From Marisediminicola senii (GTDB lineage Bacteria; Actinomycetota; Actinomycetes; Actinomycetales; Microbacteriaceae), in assembly GCF_011057645.1 (NCBI RefSeq), contig NZ_JAALGE010000014.1, positions 1-58,006 on the forward strand: a stretch of 58,006 nucleotides of DNA. The letters are read 5' to 3'. Shown here piece by piece: positions 52,373 through 58,006 of this stretch; the first letter of the stretch is position 1, and every line of letters starts with the position of its first letter. A model generated the notes under the pieces. That model did not search any database. It saw only the letters and a list, made by a program, of their open reading frames with translations, and was not told where the DNA came from. A program made the translations under genes and the position numbers.

Positions 52373-53473
52373 GTGCCAGCCCCCGACGAGACCCGCGTCC
52401 GACTCCGCCCCGAGATCGTCGCGCTCAGCGCCTACCGGCAGGGCGCCCCGGCGCCCGACGACGCGTTCAAGCTGTCGTCGAACGAGAACCCGTTCGAGCC
52501 CATCCCCGCCGTGCTCGAGGCCATCGCCGCGTCGAGCGTCAACCGGTATCCGGATGGCGCGGCCATCGCCGTCCGCGGTCGCATCGCGCTCCGCCACGGC
52601 ATCGACCCCGGCCGGATCCACGTCGGCGCCGGGTCGGTCTCCGTTCTCGCGCAGATCATCCAGGCCGCGGCGGGCCCGGGCGACGAGGTCATCTATGCGT
52701 GGCGGTCGTTCGAGGCGTACCCCGGGCTCGTCACCGTGGCGGGGGCCACCGGCATCCAGGTCCCCCTCCGTTCCGATGCGACCCACGACCTGGCGGCGAT
52801 GGCGGCGGCGGTCACCGATGCGACCCGCGTGATCCTGGTGTGCTCGCCGAATAACCCGACCGGCACCGTGGTGCGTGCCGACGACTTCGCCACCTTCATG
52901 GCCGCGGTACCCGCGAGCGTCATCGTGGTGCTCGACGAGGCGTACGCGGAGTTCGTGACCGACCCCGACGCCGTGTCGGGCATCCCGCTGCAGCAGTACC
53001 CCAACCTCGTGGTGCTGCGCACGTTCTCCAAGGCATACGGCCTGGCCGGCCTCCGGTTTGGATTCGCGGCGGGCGCCGAGTACATCCTCGACGCGGTGCG
53101 CGCCGTCGCCATCCCCCTCTCCGTGATCGAGTCGGCGCAGCGCGCGGCGATCGCGGCGCTCGACAACGAAGACGAGTGCATGGCCCGCGTCGCGGCGCTC
53201 GCCGAACGCCGCGACCAGGTGTGGGTGGCCCTGCAGGAGCAGGGCTGGACCGTTCCGCGGCCGCAGGGCAACTTCGTCTGGCTGGGCACGGGCGCGAGCA
53301 CCTCGGGCGCCGCAGCGGTCTTTCTCGAGCACGGAATCGTGGTGCGCCCGCTGGGCGGCGACGGCCTGCGCATCTCGATCGGCGAAGCCGAATCAGTGGA
53401 GAAACTCCTAGTCGCTTCGGGAGAGCTTGTGCGAACCCTACCAACGAGCGCCCTTGGGGCAGGGCTAGATTAG
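52373..53473 (+). CDS. Histidinol-phosphate/aromatic aminotransferase family
   Basis: 366 residues from GTG 52373. Fold type I motifs are Ser-Ser-Asn-Glu-Asn-Pro-Phe, Asn-Asn-Pro-Thr-Gly, Asp-Glu-Ala-Tyr-Ala-Glu-Phe, and the PLP lysine in Thr-Phe-Ser-Lys-Ala-Tyr-Gly-Leu-Ala-Gly-Leu-Arg. In actinobacteria this subgroup often acts as a phenylalanine (aromatic) transaminase (Pat) rather than HisC. No histidine genes are near, and it precedes the dehydrogenase operon. Confidence 0.9.
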   Translation: MPAPDETRVRLRPEIVALSAYRQGAPAPDDAFKLSSNENPFEPIPAVLEAIAASSVNRYPDGAAIAVRGRIALRHGIDPGRIHVGAGSVSVLAQIIQAAAGPGDEVIYAWRSFEAYPGLVTVAGATGIQVPLRSDATHDLAAMAAAVTDATRVILVCSPNNPTGTVVRADDFATFMAAVPASVIVVLDEAYAEFVTDPDAVSGIPLQQYPNLVVLRTFSKAYGLAGLRFGFAAGAEYILDAVRAVAIPLSVIESAQRAAIAALDNEDECMARVAALAERRDQVWVALQEQGWTVPRPQGNFVWLGTGASTSGAAAVFLEHGIVVRPLGGDGLRISIGEAESVEKLLVASGELVRTLPTSALGAGLD

Positions 53474-53549
53474 AACCTTGACGTCGCGGCCCGCTGCCCC
53501 CGACGACCAGGCCGGCCCGATCGGCAACGAGAAGGACTGCGAGGTCACC

Positions 53550-54914
53550 GTGCCCAATCCCGCCAACCCGGCCCAGTCAGCACAGCAAGCCCCCGCTTCC
53601 GAGCAAGCCCCCGCTTCCGAGCAAGCCACTGCTTCCAAGCAAGCCCAGGCCACCGATCACGCGGCCGGGCAGGCCCAGGGCGCAGCGGACACGCAGGCGG
53701 CAGCATCCACCCAGCCAGGGAAGGGCACCGGGTCGTTCGGCCGTGCGTGGCCCGCGGCGAGCACCGGGCCGGACGAGAACGCGCAGCCGGTCGAGACGAT
53801 CCAGGTGCTGACGCCCGAGGGCGTGCTGCGCGCCGATGACGGGCCATCCGCCGACTACCTGCCGGTGATCGAGTCGCTGGGCGACGACCTGCTGCGCCGG
53901 TTCCACCGCGACATGGTGGTCACCCGCCGCTTCGACATGGAGGCCGCGAACCTGCAGAAGCAGGGGCAGCTCGGCCTGTGGGTACCCAGCGTCGGCCAGG
54001 AGGGTGCCCAGGTCGGCTCGGCGCACGCCACGCGCGCGCAGGACCACGTGTTTCCCGCCTACCGCGAGCACGCGATCGCCATGGTGCGCGGCGTCGACCT
54101 GCTCGGGGTCATCGGCCTGCTGCGCGGCACCACGCACGGCGGCTGGAACCCCGCCGAGGTCGACAACTTTCACCTCTATACCCTCGTGATCGGTTCGCAC
54201 ACGCTGCACTCCACGGGCTACGCCATGGGTATCGCGCTCGATGGCAACTACGCCACCGGCAATCCCGACACCGATGAAGCCGTCATCGTCTACTTCGGCG
54301 ACGGCTCGACGAGCCAGGGCGACGTGAGCGAGGCCCTCGTGTTCGCCGCCAGCTACCAGACCCCGCAGGTGTTCTTTCTGCAGAACAACCACTGGGCGAT
54401 CTCGGTGCCGGTCAGCACGCAGTCGCGGGTTCCGCTCGTGCAGCGCCCGATGGGCTTCGGTATCCCCGGAATCCAGATCGACGGCAACGACGTGCTGGCG
54501 AGCTATGCGGTCACCGCCCGGGCGCTCGACGAGACGCGGGCCGGGAGGGGACCCCGGTTCATCGAAGCGCTCACCTACCGCATCGGCGCCCACACCTCGT
54601 CGGACGACCCCACCAAGTACCGCACCGACGCCGAGCTGCAGTCGTGGGTCGCGAAGGATCCCATCCCGCGCTACGAGAAGTTCCTGCGCTCCCGCGGGGC
54701 GGGCGACGACGTGTTCGCCGCGATCGCCGAAGAGGCCGACGATTTCGCCGCCGACATCCGCCGGCGCACCCTCGAGCTCGAGTCGCCGTCGACCGACAAG
54801 ATCTTCGACCACGTCTATTCCGACCCCCACCCGGTGATCGACGCGCAGAAGCTCTGGCTTGCCGAATACGAAGACTCACTCGAACCCGAGGCAGCACCGG
54901 GAGGCGACGCATGA
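53550..54914 (+). CDS. 2-oxoacid (pyruvate/branched-chain) dehydrogenase E1 alpha subunit
   Basis: 454 residues from GTG 53550, with GAGG 9 nt upstream; a TTG at 53478 is also open. Residues 1-75 are a low-complexity Gln/Ala/Pro/Ser segment with three 18-bp coding repeats (53586-53639). The thiamine diphosphate motif Gly-Asp-Gly-Ser-Thr-Ser-Gln-Gly to Asn-Asn is complete, and a phosphorylation-loop-like His-Thr-Ser-Ser-Asp-Asp follows. It decarboxylates the 2-oxoacid with E1 beta. ATGA overlap with the next gene. Confidence 0.93.
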   Translation: MPNPANPAQSAQQAPASEQAPASEQATASKQAQATDHAAGQAQGAADTQAAASTQPGKGTGSFGRAWPAASTGPDENAQPVETIQVLTPEGVLRADDGPSADYLPVIESLGDDLLRRFHRDMVVTRRFDMEAANLQKQGQLGLWVPSVGQEGAQVGSAHATRAQDHVFPAYREHAIAMVRGVDLLGVIGLLRGTTHGGWNPAEVDNFHLYTLVIGSHTLHSTGYAMGIALDGNYATGNPDTDEAVIVYFGDGSTSQGDVSEALVFAASYQTPQVFFLQNNHWAISVPVSTQSRVPLVQRPMGFGIPGIQIDGNDVLASYAVTARALDETRAGRGPRFIEALTYRIGAHTSSDDPTKYRTDAELQSWVAKDPIPRYEKFLRSRGAGDDVFAAIAEEADDFAADIRRRTLELESPSTDKIFDHVYSDPHPVIDAQKLWLAEYEDSLEPEAAPGGDA

Positions 54915-55999
54915 CCATGACCGACAAGACGATGGATGCGTCGGCGCCCGCACCCCGCGGCGACACGACACCCGGCGACGCGACCCAGCCCGGCACCGCG
55001 CACCCCGGCCCGGCCCAGCCCGCGGTCGCCCAGCTGCCGATGGCGAAGGCCCTCAACGCGGGACTGCAGCAGGCCATGCGCGACGACCCGCGCGTGCTCA
55101 TGATGGGCGAGGACATCGGCCCGCTCGGCGGCGTCTTTCGCGTCACCGAGCACCTGCAGCGCGAGTTCGGACCCAAGCGCGTGCTCGACACCCCGCTCGC
55201 CGAATCCGGCATCATCGGCACCGCCATCGGCCTCGCCATGCGCGGCTACCGACCGGTGTGCGAGATCCAGTTCGACGGTTTCATCTTTCCCGGCTTCGAC
55301 CAGATCACCACGCAGCTGGCCAAGATGACCAACCGGCACGAGGGCCAGGTGCAGATGCCCGTGGTCATCCGCGTGCCGTACGGCGGCCACATCGGCGCGG
55401 TCGAGCACCACCAGGAGAGCCCTGAAGCGTACTTCGCGCACACCCCGGGCCTCCGCCTGGTCAGCCCGAGCACCCCGAACGACGCCTACTGGATGATCCA
55501 GGAGGCCATCCAGTCGAACGACCCGGTGATGTTCTTCGAACCGAAGAGCCGCTACTGGCACAAGGGCGAGGTCGACATGACCGCCAGCGCCGTGCCGCTG
55601 CATTCGAGCCGGGTCGTGCGCACCGGCACCGAGGTCACCCTCGTCGGCCACGGCGCGATGGTAACCGTGCTGCTGCAGGCCGCCGAGCTCGCGGCGTCAG
55701 AGGGCACCAGCGTGGAGGTCATCGACCTGCGCTCGCTGTCGCCGATCGACTACGAGCCCATCGTGCGTTCCGTGCAGAAGACCGGTCGCCTCGTCGTCGC
55801 CTCCGAAGCGCCCGGCTTCGTCAGCGTCTCGTCGGAGATCGCCGCCACCGTGACCGAGCGAGCCTTCTACTCGCTCGAGGCCCCGGTGCTGCGGGTGACC
55901 GGGTTCGATGCCCCGTTCCCCCCGGCGAAGCTCGAGACCGTCTACCTCCCCGACGCCGACCGCGTGCTCGACGCCGTCGACCGCGCCATGGCGTACTGA
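54911..55999 (+). CDS. 2-oxoacid dehydrogenase E1 beta subunit
   Basis: 362 residues from ATG 54911, overlapping the E1 alpha stop. After a Pro/Gly/Thr-rich head of about 40 residues comes the transketolase-like fold: Met-Gly-Glu-Asp-Ile-Gly, Phe-Asp-Thr-Pro-Leu-Ala-Glu-like Leu-Asp-Thr-Pro-Leu-Ala-Glu-Ser, and Glu-Ala-Pro-Gly-Phe near the end. It forms the alpha2beta2 E1 heterotetramer. Confidence 0.94.
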   Translation: MTMTDKTMDASAPAPRGDTTPGDATQPGTAHPGPAQPAVAQLPMAKALNAGLQQAMRDDPRVLMMGEDIGPLGGVFRVTEHLQREFGPKRVLDTPLAESGIIGTAIGLAMRGYRPVCEIQFDGFIFPGFDQITTQLAKMTNRHEGQVQMPVVIRVPYGGHIGAVEHHQESPEAYFAHTPGLRLVSPSTPNDAYWMIQEAIQSNDPVMFFEPKSRYWHKGEVDMTASAVPLHSSRVVRTGTEVTLVGHGAMVTVLLQAAELAASEGTSVEVIDLRSLSPIDYEPIVRSVQKTGRLVVASEAPGFVSVSSEIAATVTERAFYSLEAPVLRVTGFDAPFPPAKLETVYLPDADRVLDAVDRAMAY

Positions 56000-56045
56000 T
56001 GCGTCGCTCGTCGATGTCTGCACCACCGATCCCAGGAGTCACCGC

Positions 56046-57506
56046 GTGACCACACACGAATTCGCCCTCCCCGACGTCGGCGAGGGACTCACCGAGGCCG
56101 AGATCGTCTCCTGGCGCGTCGCCCCCGGTGACACCGTGGCGGTCAACCAGGTGATCGTCGAGATCGAGACCGCGAAGTCGCTCGTGGAGCTCCCGTCGCC
56201 GTTCGGTGGCACGGTCTCCGAGCTGCTCGTCGGCGAAGGCACCACCGTCGACGTGGGCACTCCGATCATCTCGGTGTCGTCTGCCGCGGCGGGCACGGCG
56301 GGCGCTGGCGCCGCAGTGCCGCCGGATGCTGCGGCAGCTCCCACCGCGGATGCCCCCGCCGGCGCTGCCGATGAGGCCGCTACCACTGCCGACACCACCC
56401 AGGCCATCGCCGACACCGCGGCGAGCATCGCCGCCGAAGAGGAGAAGCCCGAGGAGGAGAAGCCCGAGGAGGAGAAGCCCGGCGCCGTGCTCGTCGGCTA
56501 CGGCATCAAGGGGCAGGTGGCGTCGCGGCGAAACCGTTCGTCGGCCGCGGCTTCCGCGACACCCGCGGGTTCGGCAGGCACGCGCTCCGCATCGACCGGT
56601 AGCGCGGCACCGGCCCGCCCGCGATCGGTGCCCGCGGCATCCGCGTCGTCGATCATCGCCAAGCCGCCTATTCGCAAGCTTGCCAAGGACCTCGGTGTGG
56701 ACCTCGCCGAGGTGTCGCCGACCGGCCTCGCCGGGGAGATCACCCGCGACGACGTGGTGCGGCAGGCGTCGCAGGCGAGCCTGTTCCGCAACATCGAGAC
56801 GCCGCAGTGGGCCGAGGAGCGCGAGGAGCGCATTCCGGTCAAGGGAGTGCGCAAGGCGATCGCCTCCGCCATGGTGTCCAGCGCCTATTCGGCCCCGCAC
56901 GTGAGCCTCTTCGTCGACGTCGACGCGACCCGCACGATGGAGTTCGTGAAGCGGCTCAAGAACTCCGCCGACTTTGCCGGGGTCAAGGTGTCGCCGCTGC
57001 TCATCATGGCGAAGGCCATGATCTGGGCCGTGCGTCGCAACCCGACCGTGAACGCGCAGTGGACCGACGAGGAGATCATCGTCAAGCACTACGTGAACTT
57101 CGGTATCGCCGCCGCCACCCCGCGCGGGCTGATCGTGCCCAATGTCAAGGAGGCTCAGGACCTCACCCTGCTGCAGCTCGCGGGCGCGATCGAGCAGCTG
57201 ACCATCACCGCGCGCGACGGCAAGACCCAGCCGGCGGAGATGAACGGCGGCACCATCACCGTCACGAACATCGGCGTGTTCGGCATGGACACCGGAACCC
57301 CGATCCTCAACCCCGGCGAGGTCGCGATCGTGGCCCTCGGCACCATCAAGCAGAAACCGTGGGTCGTCGACGGCGAGGTGCGCCCGCGTTTCGTGACCAC
57401 CCTGGGCGCGAGCTTCGACCACCGCGTGGTGGACGGCGACGTGGCCAGCCGCTTTCTCGCCGACGTGGCAAGCATCATCGAGGAGCCGGCACTGCTCCTC
57501 GAGTAG
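56046..57506 (+). CDS. 2-oxoacid dehydrogenase E2 (dihydrolipoyl acyltransferase)
   Basis: 486 residues from GTG 56046. One lipoyl domain (1-80, lipoyl Lys44 in Glu-Thr-Ala-Lys-Ser) is followed by an Ala-rich linker with three Glu-Glu-Glu-Lys-Pro units (15-bp repeats, 56436-56480). Next come the E1/E3-binding domain (about 205-245) and the catalytic domain ending in His459-Arg-Val-Val-Asp463. A single lipoyl domain fits branched-chain-type E2s. No E3 gene is present here, so lipoamide dehydrogenase must be elsewhere. Substrate remains open between pyruvate and branched-chain 2-oxoacids. Confidence 0.93.
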   Translation: MTTHEFALPDVGEGLTEAEIVSWRVAPGDTVAVNQVIVEIETAKSLVELPSPFGGTVSELLVGEGTTVDVGTPIISVSSAAAGTAGAGAAVPPDAAAAPTADAPAGAADEAATTADTTQAIADTAASIAAEEEKPEEEKPEEEKPGAVLVGYGIKGQVASRRNRSSAAASATPAGSAGTRSASTGSAAPARPRSVPAASASSIIAKPPIRKLAKDLGVDLAEVSPTGLAGEITRDDVVRQASQASLFRNIETPQWAEEREERIPVKGVRKAIASAMVSSAYSAPHVSLFVDVDATRTMEFVKRLKNSADFAGVKVSPLLIMAKAMIWAVRRNPTVNAQWTDEEIIVKHYVNFGIAAATPRGLIVPNVKEAQDLTLLQLAGAIEQLTITARDGKTQPAEMNGGTITVTNIGVFGMDTGTPILNPGEVAIVALGTIKQKPWVVDGEVRPRFVTTLGASFDHRVVDGDVASRFLADVASIIEEPALLLE

Positions 57507-57575
57507 GGCATGCGCAGGTGGGCTCAGTCAGGTCGACTGGCGCCCGTCGCATTCACTGCCCGTCACCCCCGCCCG

Positions 57576-58006
57576 TCACCACTCGATGCGGTCGAACTCC
57601 CGTCGCAGCCGAGCGCCGCCCTGCGCATTGAGGGAGTGCACCCAGCCGATCCGGCCGAGCAGATGGGACCGGAACTCCGGGTGTGCCGAGTGGTTCTGTG
57701 ACCCCGGCCCGTGGGTGACACAGTTGTGCAGGATGGCGCGCAGCCTGTCGTATTCCGTTCGGGGCATGTTCGGGTGGTCGTTGACCACGATGCCCGTGAC
57801 GCTCTGGCGGGTGCTGGCCGGGCGCACCCGTGTCTTGCGTGCGTTGAGCGAGTGTCCCTCGGCGGTCACGATGCGCTCGACCCCGCCGATGAATGCGTCG
57901 GAACGGCGGGCGGGGGGCCGGGGCTGGCTCTTTTTAACAACTTCGCGCCCACGAGAAGCGCCCGATCTCGTGTTCCGTCCTCTCCCTTTTAAAAAAAACA
58001 CAACTT
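57576..58006 (-). CDS. Retron-type reverse transcriptase, C-terminal part (5' end beyond or damaged at the window edge)
   Basis: Frame open on the minus strand from the window edge to the stop at 57576-57578. From about 57908 downwards it reads as the end of a retron RT: an Asn-Ala-Arg-Lys-Thr motif (57845-57831), then Arg-Gln-Ser-Val-Thr-Gly-Ile-Val-Val-Asn, whose VTG triplet (57800-57792) is the retron-specific region Y signature. A thumb with Arg-Leu-Arg-Ala-Ile-Leu-His-Asn-Cys and a terminal Arg-Ile-Gly-Trp-Val and Phe-Asp-Arg-Ile-Glu-Trp follow. The catalytic YADD region should lie at about 57920-57960, but the sequence there does not encode it. Any msr-msd RNA would be outside the window. 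Convergent with the E2 gene. Confidence 0.8.
   Translation of the reverse strand, partial: VVFFLKGRGRNTRSGASRGREVVKKSQPRPPARRSDAFIGGVERIVTAEGHSLNARKTRVRPASTRQSVTGIVVNDHPNMPRTEYDRLRAILHNCVTHGPGSQNHSAHPEFRSHLLGRIGWVHSLNAQGGARLRREFDRIEW

Noticed and set aside
57711-57992. A 93-codon plus-strand frame at the right end
   Set aside because: It is the antisense of the reverse transcriptase, whose VTG and NxxKT motifs fix the coding strand.

Overview
The window is chromosomal DNA from a high-GC actinobacterium, most likely a member of the Microbacteriaceae. The evidence is the GC-rich third codon positions, a class E sortase, CrgA, FhaA/FhaB/PstP/PknA/PknB signalling, a DUF6049 protein, and inositol-3-phosphate synthase. 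The gene order is also the actinobacterial origin-region order known from Mycobacterium (Rv3907-Rv3924 joined to Rv0001-Rv0020), with family-specific losses. It spans the replication origin: oriC lies between dnaN and dnaA (about 23.9-24.3 kb), with further DnaA boxes upstream of dnaA, and three near-perfect parS sites precede parA at 29.9-30.0 kb.

Layout. 1-0.6 kb: a contig-edge fragment and a 5'-truncated transposase-like remnant. 0.8-0.9 kb: tRNA-Leu(CAG). 1.1-10.0 kb (+): a tightly overlapping cell-wall growth and phospho-signalling operon, fhaA-fhaB-pstP-rodA-pbpA-pknA-pknB. 10.1-11.6 kb (-): pabA/trpG glutaminase, a 52-codon membrane microprotein and sortase E. 11.7-14.2 kb: crgA, rhomboid protease, peptidyl-prolyl isomerase and a small membrane-anchored protein. 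14.4-25.8 kb (-): tRNA-Ala, tRNA-Ile, DUF3566, gyrA, gyrB, dciA, recF, gnd, dnaN, oriC, dnaA. 26.1-32.0 kb (+): rpmH-rnpA-yidD-yidC-jag-rsmG, a gene-free 0.8 kb carrying parS, then parA-parB. 32.1-40.2 kb (-): a Ddl-like ligase, a PLP aminotransferase, trxA, trxB, murJ and DUF6049. 40.3-46.7 kb: CCA-adding enzyme, ino1 (-), then rpsF-ssb-rpsR-rplI and dnaB (+). 47-52.3 kb: small membrane proteins, purB, a low-molecular-weight phosphatase, a two-gene helical-protein/serine-hydrolase pair, and a holin-like membrane protein. 52.4-57.5 kb (+): an aminotransferase followed by the E1alpha-E1beta-E2 genes of a 2-oxoacid dehydrogenase. 57.6 kb to the end (-): the C-terminal part of a retron-type reverse transcriptase, cut by the window edge.

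How it works together. Most of the window is core machinery: replication initiation (DnaA, oriC, DnaN, DciA, DnaB, SSB), topology (gyrase), segregation (ParABS), ribosome and membrane insertion (L34, RNase P protein, YidD, YidC, Jag), and polar cell-wall growth (RodA, PbpA, MurJ, CrgA and the Ser/Thr kinases). The accessory content is small. The points most worth a second look are the retron RT, an SD-sequestering rpsF leader, DnaA-box clusters outside oriC (upstream of dnaB and beside crgA), a dispersed intergenic 11-mer with stop-codon-proximal repeats, the catalytic-loop change in PknB, and the helical-protein plus esterase-like pair at 50-52 kb.
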